Shown here in pieces: positions 39,485-48,496 of a stretch of 64,000 bases of DNA; positions within the stretch are counted from its first letter, which is position 1, and each line of letters starts with the position of its first letter. Below the pieces are notes generated by a model. It did not search any database and was not told the DNA's origin. It was given only the letters and a program-made list of their open reading frames with translations. The DNA comes from Trinickia terrae (lineage in GTDB: Bacteria; Pseudomonadota; Gammaproteobacteria; Burkholderiales; Burkholderiaceae). The DNA is taken from positions 62,001-126,000 of the forward strand of contig NZ_SWJE01000007.1 of the NCBI RefSeq assembly GCF_005144415.1, read 5' to 3'. Both the position numbers and the translations under genes were made by a program.

Positions 39485-39578
39485 CAGCGACGGCAACAGG
39501 CCATGCGAAACAACCAGACGACAAACGGAAAGCGGCCGCCCGCGAAGGCGACCCGCTTCCCGCTTCTACGTCACGTCA

Positions 39579-40112
39579 TCAGACCGCGTAGGTCTTGTCG
39601 TTCTTGGTCAGACTCCATGCGCCCTGCGCATTGCCGCCCTGACCGCCGCCGACCTTCTGCTGCGTGTACTTCCACTGCACGGCGGCGTACTTCAGCGAGA
39701 AGCTCTCGCTCGGCAGGCTCTTGGTGGCGGTGCCGTCCGTCGTGCTGGTCGTCGTCCCGACGCTCGGCGCAATGCTCGAGATGATCACGTACTTGAGCTT
39801 CACTTCCAGGTACTTGACCCGGTTGCCTTCACCGTCCGAGCGCATGAATTCGATCGAGACCTCGTCGAACGTGGTGCCGCCCGACGCGTGCTGATACAGC
39901 AGCGGACTCACGACGTCGATATCCTTCGTGAACTCCATGTCGCCGTGCTCGCAGCGCTCCGACGTGTGGCCGCCGGCCGTCGACGCGGTCGCCGAGCGCG
40001 GCTGCGTGATCGAGTGGTTCCACGAATCGACTTCGATCCAACCCTGATGATCCTTGTCGGCGGATTCACCCTTGATGGCGGGGCTGCCAAACTTTAGATA
40101 GATGTCCTTCAT
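39579..40112 (-). CDS. hcp: T6SS tube protein Hcp (TssD)
   Basis: A 177-residue Hcp starting MKDIYLKFGSPAIKGES, with GWIEVDSWNHSITQPRS and the EFTKDIDVVSPLLYQ motif. Hexameric rings of it form the inner tube. It is followed by tssE (94 bp) and preceded by tssC (124 bp). The Ser/Thr-rich loop near residues 132-150 is longer than in minimal Hcp proteins. No C-terminal effector extension is present. Confidence 0.96.
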   Translation of the reverse strand: MKDIYLKFGSPAIKGESADKDHQGWIEVDSWNHSITQPRSATASTAGGHTSERCEHGDMEFTKDIDVVSPLLYQHASGGTTFDEVSIEFMRSDGEGNRVKYLEVKLKYVIISSIAPSVGTTTSTTDGTATKSLPSESFSLKYAAVQWKYTQQKVGGGQGGNAQGAWSLTKNDKTYAV

Positions 40113-40236
40113 AACTCCGTTGCTCCCGAGCATTGCGGTTTGACACGCGATCCGGGCGGCCCGCCCGGATGCACTGACCTTCGTTTTACTTCTCTGCCTT
40201 CAACCTGGCCCCAGGGCGGGGCCTCTTCGAGCGATA

Positions 40237-41727
40237 TCAAGCGCCCGCCGGCTTCGGCAGGTCGGCGACCAGCCGCAGCGAGATCGACAGCTCGTCCAGC
40301 TGGAAATGCGGACGCAGGAATGCAACCGAGCGGTACGAGCCGGGCTTGCCCGGAATCTCGGCCACCTGGATCGACGCCTCGCGCAGCGGAAACTGCGCCT
40401 TCTGCTCCTGCGACGCGTTGTCGTCGAGCAGGACGTACTGCGAGATCCAGCGGTTCAGGAACACTTCGACGTTTTGCGCCGAGGCGAAACTGCCGATCTT
40501 GTCGCGCATCATCGCCTTCAGGTAGTGCGCCACGCGCGACACCGAGAAAATGTATTGCAGCTGCGCCGACAGGACGGCGTTCGCGTTGGCGCTATCCGTG
40601 CTGTACTTCTTCGGCTTTTGCACCGACTGCGCGGCGAAGAACGCGGCGTAGTCGGAGTTCTTGCAATGCACGAGCGGGATGAAGCCGAGATCGGAGAGCT
40701 CCTTCTCGCGGCGGTCGGTGATCGCGATCTCGGTCGGGCACTTGAGCGCGATCTCGCCGTCGTCGGTCTTGAAGGTGTGCGTCGGCAGGTCTTCGACCAG
40801 GCCGCCGCCTTCCACGCCGCGAATCGCCGCGCACCAGCCGAAGTCATCGAACGCGGCCGTGAGGCGCGCGCCGAACGCCCACGCGGCGTTGCACCAGAGG
40901 TACTTGGCGTGGTCGGTGCCGTCGACGTCCTCGAGGAAATTGAAGTTCTCCGCGGTCGCGCCGTCCTTCGGATTGAACGGCAGGCGTCCGAGAAAACGCG
41001 GCAAGGTGAGGCCGACGTAGCGTGAATCCTCCGCGTCGCGGAACGACTTCCACTTCGCGTATTCGACCGTGTCGAACACCTTGCCGAGATCGCGCGGCTT
41101 GCCGAGATCGGCGAACGATTCGATGCCGAGCAGCTCGGGCGCGGCCGAAGCGATGAACGGCGCATGCGCCGCTGCCGCGACGTGCGACATCTGCTCGATG
41201 AAGTACATGTCTTCCGGCTGGCGCGTCACTTCGAAATCGCCGATCAGCGCGCCGAACGGCGCTCCGCCGAAGGTGCCGAACTCTTCTTCATAGACCTTCT
41301 TGAACAGCGCGCTCTGGTCGAACTCGCTCGCGGTCTTGAAGTCGCGCACGATGTCGCGCTTGGGCGCATGCAGCGCCTTGATCTTGATGGTCGAGCCGGT
41401 GTTGCTCTCCATCACGAGGTAGTTCAGGCCGCGCCAGGTGCCTTCCATGCGCTGGAATTCCGGCGCATGCATCACTTCGCTCAATTGCGCCGAGATCAGG
41501 CGGTCGAGCTCGGCGACGCGCGCGTCGATCGTCGCCGACAGGTTGTCGGATACGATCACCGTGCCTTCGAGCACCTGGTTCACGAGCTCGCCGATCAAAT
41601 CCTTCGCGCGCGCATGCTCCGATTCGGACTTCGCGACCTTGCTCTTCTCGACGATTTCGTCGAGCAGCGATGGCCCCGCTTCCGTCGAGACTTGCGCGAG
41701 TGGCGCTGCGGCCGTTTGCTGGTTCAT
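40237..41727 (-). CDS. tssC: T6SS contractile sheath large subunit TssC
   Basis: This 496-residue VipB/TssC protein has LMVLIGDFEV-type sequence (here APFGALIGDFEVTRQPED), FIASAAPELLGIESF, RFLGRLPFNPKDG and a strongly conserved C-terminus (FLRPHFQLDELSISLRLVA). It pairs with TssB to form the contractile sheath. A GGGGTGTGAG ribosome site precedes the ATG. It follows tssB by 21 bp. Confidence 0.97.
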   Translation of the reverse strand: MNQQTAAAPLAQVSTEAGPSLLDEIVEKSKVAKSESEHARAKDLIGELVNQVLEGTVIVSDNLSATIDARVAELDRLISAQLSEVMHAPEFQRMEGTWRGLNYLVMESNTGSTIKIKALHAPKRDIVRDFKTASEFDQSALFKKVYEEEFGTFGGAPFGALIGDFEVTRQPEDMYFIEQMSHVAAAAHAPFIASAAPELLGIESFADLGKPRDLGKVFDTVEYAKWKSFRDAEDSRYVGLTLPRFLGRLPFNPKDGATAENFNFLEDVDGTDHAKYLWCNAAWAFGARLTAAFDDFGWCAAIRGVEGGGLVEDLPTHTFKTDDGEIALKCPTEIAITDRREKELSDLGFIPLVHCKNSDYAAFFAAQSVQKPKKYSTDSANANAVLSAQLQYIFSVSRVAHYLKAMMRDKIGSFASAQNVEVFLNRWISQYVLLDDNASQEQKAQFPLREASIQVAEIPGKPGSYRSVAFLRPHFQLDELSISLRLVADLPKPAGA

Positions 41728-41748
41728 CTCACACCCCCCGTTGCTTTC

Positions 41749-42285
41749 TTATTCGCCCTGCTTGTCCTGATCCGGCGCCTCGCCGCCCACGCCGGCGCTC
41801 TTCGCGAGCGTCTGCAATTGCTGGGTGTTGGCGAGCACTTCGGAGAGCAGGTCCTCGAGCTTGTCGTTGCCGGCGAGCTTGTTGCGCAAGTCCGCGAGCT
41901 TCGAGCGCGCGTCGAGCAGGCGCTGCAGCGGCTCGATCTGCGCGACCACCTCGTCGGGATTGAAGTCGGCCATCGAGCGGAACTTCAGGTCCACGCCGAA
42001 CTTGCCGCCCGCCTCGCTCAAGCGGTTCTTCACCTGGAACGTGGCGCGCGGCTCGATGCCGCGCATCACGTCGTCGAAGTTGTCGCGATCGATGTTGACG
42101 AACTTGCGCTCGCGCAGCTTCGGCTGCTCCACTTCCGATTGCCCCGCGAGGTCGGCCATCACGCCGACGACGAACGGCAGCTCCTTCACCTCGATCGCGT
42201 CGCCGCGCTCGACCTCGTACGTCAACTGCACGCGGGGCGGGCGCACTTTCTGCAAACGCTTTTGGATGCTTTCTTTCTTAGCCAT
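41749..42285 (-). CDS. tssB: T6SS contractile sheath small subunit TssB
   Basis: This 178-residue VipA/TssB protein has SIQKRLQKVRPPRVQLTYEV at the start, ELPFVVGVMADLAG and RKFVNIDRDNFDDVM in the middle. It forms the sheath with TssC. A short acidic/Gln-rich tail follows residue 165. It lies 31 bp after the lipoprotein gene and 21 bp before tssC. Confidence 0.97.
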   Translation of the reverse strand: MAKKESIQKRLQKVRPPRVQLTYEVERGDAIEVKELPFVVGVMADLAGQSEVEQPKLRERKFVNIDRDNFDDVMRGIEPRATFQVKNRLSEAGGKFGVDLKFRSMADFNPDEVVAQIEPLQRLLDARSKLADLRNKLAGNDKLEDLLSEVLANTQQLQTLAKSAGVGGEAPDQDKQGE

Positions 42286-42316
42286 CGACGGCCCTCGGAT
42301 TTAGTAAGCGTTTGGA

Positions 42317-42994
42317 TCAGCGAAGCGCGCTGAACGGATCGGATGCCCCGCCGCTTTGCGCGGCCTTGGCCTGCGGCGCGGCGGGTTGCGGTGCGGGCGC
42401 TGCCGCGGCTTGCTCGGGCTTCTGCGGCGCTGCGGCGTCGCTGCCTGCCTTGGCCACGGCTGCCGGCTTGCGCACCCACTTCTTGCGCACAACCGGCTTC
42501 TTTTTCTCGTCGGCGGCTTCGTCCGGGAACAGCGTGGCTTCGCCCAGCGTGTCGCGCAGCTGCTTCGCGAGCACCTGCGCATCGGACTTCGCGTCGCCCT
42601 GCAGCGCCGCGTCCTGGCGCAACTGGCCGAGCGACTCGGTCGCCACGCGCAGGCCGCTGACGGCCAGCACGCTCTTCGCCTGACGGTCGGTCTGGTCGCG
42701 CTGCAGCGCCTCTTGCGCCGCGACGATCGCCTGGCCGTAGTGCGTCTGCGCGAACTGGATCTGCGCAATGCGCGACCACGGCTCTTCGCGCGTCGGGTCG
42801 GCCTTGGTGAGCTGCTGGTAAAGACCCAGCGCGCGATCCTGGTCGCCCGACTTGGCGACGGCGTCCGCATCGGCAAGCGCCTTATTGAAGACTTCCGGCG
42901 TAGCCGCGGGATTCGAGTTTTGCGTGGCGCAGCCGGCGATCACGCCGCATGCGAGCACCACGCCCGAGATTCTGGAGAAAAGTCGCTGTTTCAT
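42317..42994 (-). CDS. TPR-like lipoprotein, first gene of the tssBC operon (TagM-like)
   Basis: A 225-residue protein with a lipoprotein signal (MKQRLFSRISGVVLACGVIAGC), a TPR-like helical region (LADADAVAKSGDQDRALGLY, then AIVAAQEALQRD) and a Lys/Ala/Pro-rich C-terminal tail. A lipoprotein with TPRs in this position is typical of Burkholderia T6SS-1 loci, where I recall the name tagM (from memory). It probably sits at the outer membrane facing the periplasm; its role is not settled. ATG 42994 is chosen from the signal peptide; an upstream in-frame ATG adds 11 residues. Confidence 0.85.
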   Translation of the reverse strand: MKQRLFSRISGVVLACGVIAGCATQNSNPAATPEVFNKALADADAVAKSGDQDRALGLYQQLTKADPTREEPWSRIAQIQFAQTHYGQAIVAAQEALQRDQTDRQAKSVLAVSGLRVATESLGQLRQDAALQGDAKSDAQVLAKQLRDTLGEATLFPDEAADEKKKPVVRKKWVRKPAAVAKAGSDAAAPQKPEQAAAAPAPQPAAPQAKAAQSGGASDPFSALR

Positions 42995-43344
42995 CGTTCT
43001 ATTACCGGCGTGCGGTTTATTCAACAATTCACGGAGAAACTGGAGAAACCGCAGTTTTGCTTTGCGGCGAATGCGCGGGTATAGTACAGGCCAATTTTTG
43101 ATAATTCAACTTTGACGTGAAAAGCGGATTGCGATTTGAATGTTCTTTGCAATTCGGCGAATCAGCGCAGAAATTATTGCCGGAATAAATGTTAAATCCA
43201 GCGAATGCCCGGAAAAATTTTCCGGGCCTGCGGCTCGAATAGAGGCAACGCGCGGCCGGTGCGCCGGATGCCCGAATCTGTGGATTTTTCTGTGATTTTG
43301 TCGATGGCTTTAAGGGGGCGGCGGCGCAATGCCGGCCGAATTAA
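42995..43344. promoter_or_regulatory. Divergent promoter region of the two T6SS operons
   Basis: A 350-bp gap between the tagM-like gene (leftward) and tssJ (rightward). The stretch 43090-43200 is distinctly AT-rich compared with its surroundings, for example AATTTTTGATAATTCAACTT. I could not find a convincing sigma-54 (GG-N10-GC) site. No ORF of note. Confidence 0.6.
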
Positions 43345-43959
43345 ATGAAGCAGCAATTCACTCGCTACGCCGCATCGCTCTCGATATGCGCGCTCCTCGC
43401 GGGCTGCGCCGCCGGCGTGGGCCTGCTCGGCACGGCGGCCTCGACGGCCTTGCAGGCCGCGGGCATCGGCAAGCCCGACGTGCCCGACGCGCAAAAGCCG
43501 CCGCGCAATATCGGGCTCACGCTCGCGGCCGCGCCCAACCTGAACGCGGCCACCGACCAAAAGCCGCTGGCGCTCGTGGTCCGGCTATATGCGCTGAAAG
43601 ACCCGACTTCATTCCAGCAAGCGCCATTCGACACTTTTACCGATCCGAATAAGGAAAAAACTACATTAGGCGCGGATTTGCTGAGCGTGCGCGAAGTCAC
43701 TTTGATACCGGGCCAGCGTTACAACGTGACCGAAAAAGTCTCGCGTGAAGCGCAGGCGTTCGGCGTAGTCGCCCTATTCCGCGATCCGGCCTTGCAGCGC
43801 TGGAAATTCGCATTCGATCCGGCCAAGTCGGAGAAATCCGGCATAATGATTGGCCTGCATAACTGCGCAATGACCGTTACCAACGGCACGGTGATCCCGC
43901 CCGATCCGAGCATGCCGATGCAGCCGCTGAATATGCTGTCGTCGGTCAGTTGCGGTTAA
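43345..43959 (+). CDS. tssJ: T6SS outer-membrane lipoprotein TssJ
   Basis: This 204-residue lipoprotein has the signal ending LLAGC at about residue 21 and a transthyretin-like fold pattern: KPLALVVRLYALKDPTSFQQAPF, then PGQRYNVTEKVSREAQAFGVVALFRD. TssJ anchors the membrane complex in the outer membrane and contacts the TssM C-terminus. A Gly/Ala-rich stretch after the lipid Cys serves as tether. It starts the plus-strand tssJ-tssK-tssL run, 225 bp before tssK. Confidence 0.95.
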   Translation: MKQQFTRYAASLSICALLAGCAAGVGLLGTAASTALQAAGIGKPDVPDAQKPPRNIGLTLAAAPNLNAATDQKPLALVVRLYALKDPTSFQQAPFDTFTDPNKEKTTLGADLLSVREVTLIPGQRYNVTEKVSREAQAFGVVALFRDPALQRWKFAFDPAKSEKSGIMIGLHNCAMTVTNGTVIPPDPSMPMQPLNMLSSVSCG

Positions 43960-44077
43960 ACACCGGATTGCGAGGGCACTGAAAACGATTTGCCGATCCG
44001 TCGCATTGCAGCCATGACAACAAGCGGCCATATCGCCGCAAGCGCAGCCACTGAACGCTTTTAACGGGTTTCTAATG

Positions 44078-44180
44078 AACCACCCCCACGCTCACGTACG
44101 TTCACTGCCCCCCGAGGGGGTGGATGCCTCCCTTGGGGCGGAACCGGCGCCCGAAGGAAGTCCCCTTGGAGGACGGGAGG
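44078..44180 (+). repeat. GC-rich palindromic intergenic element upstream of tssK
   Basis: CACCCCC...CCCCCCGAGGGGGTG forms one long stem, with ACGTACGT in its loop, and GCCTCCCTTGGGGCGG...CCCCTTGGAGG a second. The arrangement (CACCCCCACGCTC, then CCCCCCGAGGGGG, then CTCCCTTGGGGCGG) matches a repeat I recall from many Burkholderiales intergenic regions. It abuts the tssK ribosome site. Confidence 0.65.
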
Positions 44181-44184
44181 CATC

Positions 44185-45531
44185 ATGAGTTATTCGGCCA
44201 AGGTGCTGTGGGGAGAAGGGCTCTTTCTCAGGCCGCAGCATTTCCAGCGGCAGGACGCCTATCACGAGGCGCGGCTGTTCGAATCGATACAGGCGATCCA
44301 GCCTTATAACTGGGGCGTGCGCTCGGTGCGCTTCGATCGCGATGCGCTCGGCAGCAACGTGCTGCGCCTGAGCGAGCTCTCGCTCGTGTTTCCCGACGGC
44401 GCGCTCTACGCCGCGCCGCAAGCGGACAACCTGCCGCCGCCGATCGCGCTCGATACCCTCCCCGAGGGCATCAGTGAATTCACGTTCTATCTCGCGCTGC
44501 ATCCGCTGCGCGAGACCGGCGCGAACTATTCGGACGATCGCGACGCGGGCTTCATCGCGCGCTACGTGAGCGAGCCGGCGCCGGTGGCCGACCACTTCAC
44601 CGATGCCGCCGAAGCCGACATCACGTTCCTCAAGACGAGCGTGAAGCTGATCGCGCATATCGAGCCGCGCGACCAGCTGCTCTCCGTGCCGCTCGTGCGC
44701 GTGCGCCGCACCGCAACCTCCGGCTTCGAGATCGACGACAGTTTCGTGCCGCCCTGCCTCGCGATCGAAGCGTCGCCGATCCTGCATCAGCGCCTGCGCC
44801 AGCTGATCGATGCGCTGCAGGCGAAGGTCAGCGCGCTCTACGGTTTTCACCGCGAGCCGACCAAGAACATCATCGAGTTCCGCTCGGGCGACATCGCCTC
44901 GTTCTGGCTGCTGCACACGGCGAGCGCCGCCTTCGCGACGCTCGCGCACCTGCACCAGCATGCGGCGCTGCATCCCGAGCGGCTGTTCCAGGAATTGCTG
45001 CGCCTCGCCGGGCAGATGATGACGTTCTCGAAGGGCTACGCGCTCGCCGATCTGCCCGCCTATCGCCACGACGATCCGGGCCCCGGCTTCGCGCGGCTCG
45101 ACACGATCGTGCGCGACCTGCTCGAGACCGTGATCTCGACACGCTACTTCGCGATCGCGCTCGACGAAGTGCGTCCGTCGTTCCACCTCGGCCGCCTCGA
45201 CTCCGGCAAGATCGACGACAAGACCACGTTCTTCATTGCCGTCTCGGCCGACATGCCGACTGTCGAGCTGATCGATGCCGTGCCCGCGCGCTTCAAGGTC
45301 GGTGCCCCCGACGACGTCGACAAGCTCGTGCTCTCCGCGATGCCCGGCGTGCGCCTCGTCTATACGCCGCAGGTGCCGCCTGCGATTCCCGTGCGGCCCG
45401 GCGCCTGCTACTTCTCGCTGGAATCGCGCAGCGCGCTCTACGACCGCATGCTGCAAGCCCAGTCGGCAATGATCTACGCGCCGTCTGGGATCAACGACCT
45501 CAAACTCGAACTGATCGCCGTCACATCATGA
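44185..45531 (+). CDS. tssK: T6SS baseplate-to-membrane connector TssK
   Basis: This 448-residue protein opens with the TssK signature KVLWGEGLFLRPQHFQRQD and carries HPERLFQELLRLAGQMMTF and a C-terminal head ending near KLELIAVTS. TssK trimers link the baseplate to the TssJLM complex. GGGAGG lies seven bases upstream of the ATG. It overlaps tssL by 4 bp (ATGA). Confidence 0.96.
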   Translation: MSYSAKVLWGEGLFLRPQHFQRQDAYHEARLFESIQAIQPYNWGVRSVRFDRDALGSNVLRLSELSLVFPDGALYAAPQADNLPPPIALDTLPEGISEFTFYLALHPLRETGANYSDDRDAGFIARYVSEPAPVADHFTDAAEADITFLKTSVKLIAHIEPRDQLLSVPLVRVRRTATSGFEIDDSFVPPCLAIEASPILHQRLRQLIDALQAKVSALYGFHREPTKNIIEFRSGDIASFWLLHTASAAFATLAHLHQHAALHPERLFQELLRLAGQMMTFSKGYALADLPAYRHDDPGPGFARLDTIVRDLLETVISTRYFAIALDEVRPSFHLGRLDSGKIDDKTTFFIAVSADMPTVELIDAVPARFKVGAPDDVDKLVLSAMPGVRLVYTPQVPPAIPVRPGACYFSLESRSALYDRMLQAQSAMIYAPSGINDLKLELIAVTS

Positions 45532-46307
45532 GCTACGCGCCTTCCCTCTTTGGCGGCAACATGCCGTCCGCGCCGCCCGCGCCCGCCGCCGAGCCGAACT
45601 ATCAGGCGCGCTCGCTGCTCGATCTGCTCTACGACGGATTCTTCATGCTGTTCCTGCTGAAGAACGGTCACGAGCCTGACCACGCCGGCGATTTCGGCGC
45701 GCGCATCCAGTCGTTTCTCGCCGACTTCGAGCGCGGCGCGAAGAAGCTCAACGCGTCGGCCGAAGACATGTACGCGGCGAAGTTCGCGTTCTGCGCGGCG
45801 GTCGACGAATCGGTGCTGGCGTCGGGGTTCCGGATTCGCGCGGACTGGGAGCGCCGTCCGCTGCAGCTCACGCTGTTCGGCGAGCAGCTGGCGGGCGAGA
45901 AGTTCTTTCAGCATCTCGAGGAATGCCGCGCGCAGGGCGCGGCTCGCCTGCAATCGCTCGAGGTGTTCCATATGTGCCTGCTGCTCGGGTTCCAGGGCAA
46001 GTACCTGCTCGAAGGGCCGGAGAAGCTTGCCTATCTGACGGCGCGGATCGGCGATGAAATCGCGCACTTGAAGGGCAAGCGCGCACCGTTCGCGCCGCAT
46101 TGGCCGCTGCCGGACCAGGTCGCGCACCGTCTCAAGCACGAGGTGCCGCTGTGGGCGATCGGCGCGGTGTTCGCGCTCATGGCGCTGGGGGCGTATCTCG
46201 GGCTGAACGCGTATCTGCGCGACAGCACGGCGCGCACGCTGGCGCCGTATTCGCAGCTCATCAAGGCCGGCGCGGAGCAGGCCAATTTGACGATTTCGCT
46301 GCCGTAG
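45528..46307 (+). CDS. tssL: T6SS inner-membrane protein TssL (DotU), short form
   Basis: A 259-residue DotU-family protein: a Pro/Ala-rich N-terminus, the cytoplasmic helical domain (LLYDGFFMLFLLKNGHEP, then AKFAFCAAVDESVLASG and FQGKYLLEGPEKLAYL) and a single C-terminal transmembrane helix (VPLWAIGAVFALMALGAYLG). It ends about 30 residues after the helix and has no fused OmpA-like peptidoglycan-binding domain, so a separate protein such as the one at 18925-19896 may provide it. Coupled to tssK. Confidence 0.95.
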   Translation: MSYAPSLFGGNMPSAPPAPAAEPNYQARSLLDLLYDGFFMLFLLKNGHEPDHAGDFGARIQSFLADFERGAKKLNASAEDMYAAKFAFCAAVDESVLASGFRIRADWERRPLQLTLFGEQLAGEKFFQHLEECRAQGAARLQSLEVFHMCLLLGFQGKYLLEGPEKLAYLTARIGDEIAHLKGKRAPFAPHWPLPDQVAHRLKHEVPLWAIGAVFALMALGAYLGLNAYLRDSTARTLAPYSQLIKAGAEQANLTISLP

Positions 46308-46338
46308 GCATTGCTCGGCGGCTCGCCTGGCGAAGCGG

Positions 46339-46373
46339 TTGTCCACAGATTTTGTTCATAGCTCTGTGGACAA
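46339..46373 (+). terminator. Inverted repeat downstream of tssL
   Basis: Perfect 11-bp arms (TTGTCCACAGA / TCTGTGGACAA) are separated by 13 bases, 31 bp after the tssL stop. There is no T-tract. Each arm contains TTGTCCACA, one base from the DnaA-box consensus. Terminator or protein-binding site cannot be distinguished. Confidence 0.5.
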
Positions 46374-46503
46374 TTGGCTGATAGGCGAGCGAAGTCGTTG
46401 AACGAGAAGGGATCTTTGTGCGCGCAGCATGCGCGCGCAACGCCGGCTTCGACGAGCAATGCGCCTCGCTCCGGTAAACATGATGCGGTCCCGCCAGCTC
46501 GAT

Positions 46504-46522
46504 GGTGAGCTTTTTCAGGAGC
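46504..46522 (+). repeat. Dispersed short motif, copy D
   Basis: Reads GGTGAGCTTTTTCAGGAGC on the plus strand, one or two mismatches from the consensus GGTGAGNNTTTTCGGGAGC. Confidence 0.65.
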
Positions 46523-46681
46523 AGGAATCGAGGTTCGCTGAACCGAGTGGCGCAAACGCCGGCGAATTTGTTGCGCGCACATCGAAAGTGGATCAATACG
46601 GTGGCAATTGCTCACGTTGACCGCGCTTCGCATGCTCGACAGCCGCGCCTATCTGCTAGAAAAGCGTCGAACCGCGGCGGG

Positions 46682-46701
46682 CACTCCCGAAAACGCTCAC
46701 C
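46682..46701 (-). repeat. Dispersed short motif, copy C
   Basis: On the minus strand reads GGTGAGCGTTTTCGGGAGTG. It starts 8 bp past the stop of the beta-propeller pseudogene. Confidence 0.65.
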
Positions 46702-46709
46702 TATCGGCG

Positions 46710-48231
46710 TCAAGGCCCGACGCCGAACGCGTAAATCCTGTTGTCTCCCGCCACATAGAGCCTTCGATCGGCGGCCAGAATCGTCACGAAGTGCCGCAGC
46801 CCCGCCATTCGCTCATCCGCGCCGCCGCCCGCGTAAAGCGGCGCGCCGTTGTCCGCGCGAAACCCATGCAGCCGGTCGTCGCCCTCGGCGCCGGCGATCC
46901 ACACGATGCGGTCGGCGCTGCCGTCGCTCGTCGTCGTGATCGGGCTGCCGGCGCCGTCCACCGCCGCGCACCACGCAGTGCCGACGCCCCCGCGAGCCGC
47001 GGAGCCGACCTTGAGCGCGATCAGCCCGGCTGTCCGTGCGCCGCCCGGACACGCCGCACCGTCGCCCTGGAACACGATGAAAACGCCGTCCGGCGTGGCG
47101 AAGGAAGCCGGCCCGGTGCGGATCGGCCGCCGCGCGGCCTGGGCGGCATCGAGCGCGCCGCCGATGCCGCCGAGGTTGTCGCGGTCGAGCAGATACGCCT
47201 TGCCGTCCTTGCCCAGCGCGACGGCCAGGCGTCGGCCGTGCAGCTCGACCGGCATCGGGTTCGCGCCGCCGAGGTCGAGATCCCGCTCGTCGAGATCGAG
47301 CCAGTCGCTCGGCGCAAACGCGTCACGCGCGCTTGAAGACCGGTGCAGATCGGGAGCCAGGCGGATGACGGCTTCGCCGTCGCCCCAGCTCGACGCGCCC
47401 TCGGTGTTGCCGGTCGAGACGAACAGGGCGCCGTCGGCGGCGGCGATTCCGCCCGGCGCCCAGATCCCCCCTTTGCTCGCCCGCGTGCGCCAGGCGCCGG
47501 ACACGCCCGGCTGGTCGAGCCGCAGGCTCACGACCCAGCCGTGGTAATCGCCGCAATCGCCCCAGTGGCCGCCGTACGGCACGAACAGCCGTCCCGCAGC
47601 GAGCAGCAACGCGCCGCGCTGGTTCTGCACGCTCGCCGCGAACGGCATGCCGCGCGCCCGCAGTCCGGCTGCAACGTCGACCGGCCAGCCCGGCAGCACC
47701 GCCCCATCGCGCAACGACAGTCCAAAGACGAGATGCGCCGGCTCGTTCTGACGAACCACCATCGCGTCGAGATACAGCGTGCCGGCCGCCGGATCGATCA
47801 CCGGCGTCCCGGTGATGCCGAGCGGATCGATATTCCCGCACGGCAGCGCGGCGCGCGGCGCGGGCGTGCCGAGCACGGTGCGCCAGACGACGCGTCCGGT
47901 CGCGGCATCGAGCGCATAGACGACGTCGGCTTCCGTGGCGACGATCACGAGACCGTTAGTCGCTCCAAAAGCGCCTGACGGACGCCAATAGAGGGGCTGG
48001 GCGTATATGTGGCCGTCTACCCGGCCGTCGAATCCCGCGTCCCTGCGCAGGCGCGCTCTGCCACGTCAAGCCGGGCACGACGTACTGGCCGCTCCTGTCG
48101 TCGCCGTGGTGATAGCTCGGAACGGCGTCCGCGCCCTGCGTCCAGGCCGTGCCGGACAACGCGCTCGCCAGCCAGCAGCACAAGGCGAGAACGCGAACAA
48201 CGGGTCTGCCGACGGACATAGACACCTCCAT
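46710..48231 (-). pseudogene. Secreted PQQ-like beta-propeller protein, frameshifted
   Basis: Two frames together make one protein. The first (48231 leftwards) gives a signal peptide (VVRVLALCCWLASALSGTAW) and YHHGDDRSGQYVVPGLTWQ, then runs off in Arg/Pro-rich sequence. From about 48055 the adjacent frame continues as RARLRRDAGFDGRVDGHIYA, QPLYWRP, and on into IVATEADVVYALDAATGRVV and a propeller of about 410 residues with repeated AxDG/W-docking-like strands ending at 46710. One base must be removed (or two added) between the TGG of LTW and the RARLRRD codons to join them. Either a recent frameshift or a sequencing error. The product would be a periplasmic quinoprotein-like protein with several cysteines. 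Confidence 0.75.
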
Positions 48232-48496
48232 CCCGCCTGGGGCCAGATCATGTCGATCCTAGGCTCCAATTGGGAAAAATCGACGTCGCCGAACCCCACC
48301 GGGTGGCTGGAAGCCCCGTCCAGCAAGGCGTTCAGGATTATTCAAATCTGCAAAAAAGTCATTTCAGGCTATTCAATACAATAAATCGATAGTAGGGGTA
48401 TACACTGCCTTCCATCGACGTTGCGGACACCCACTCATCAGACCGGACCGCGGCGCCTTCCGAAACCGAAGTCATACAGATCATTGGAGTCTCACC
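48232..48496. other. Upstream region of small secreted protein gene
   Basis: A 265-bp gap with an AT-rich part (48340-48410) that likely holds the promoter of the gene at 48497. It contains CCCGTCCAGCAAGGCGTT (48315-48332), nearly identical to CCCGTCCAGCAAGGGGTT at 11754-11771. Confidence 0.5.

Larger units (their letters stand above)
46308..46709. other. Intergenic region with inverted repeat and two short-motif copies
   Basis: 402 bp between tssL and the damaged propeller gene, both of which end here (convergent). It holds the 46339-46373 inverted repeat and two copies of the dispersed motif in opposite orientation. No credible gene. Confidence 0.6.

Noticed and set aside
42995-43344. A sigma-54 promoter between the T6SS operons
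   Set aside because: No GG-N10-GC pair of acceptable quality was found on either strand.
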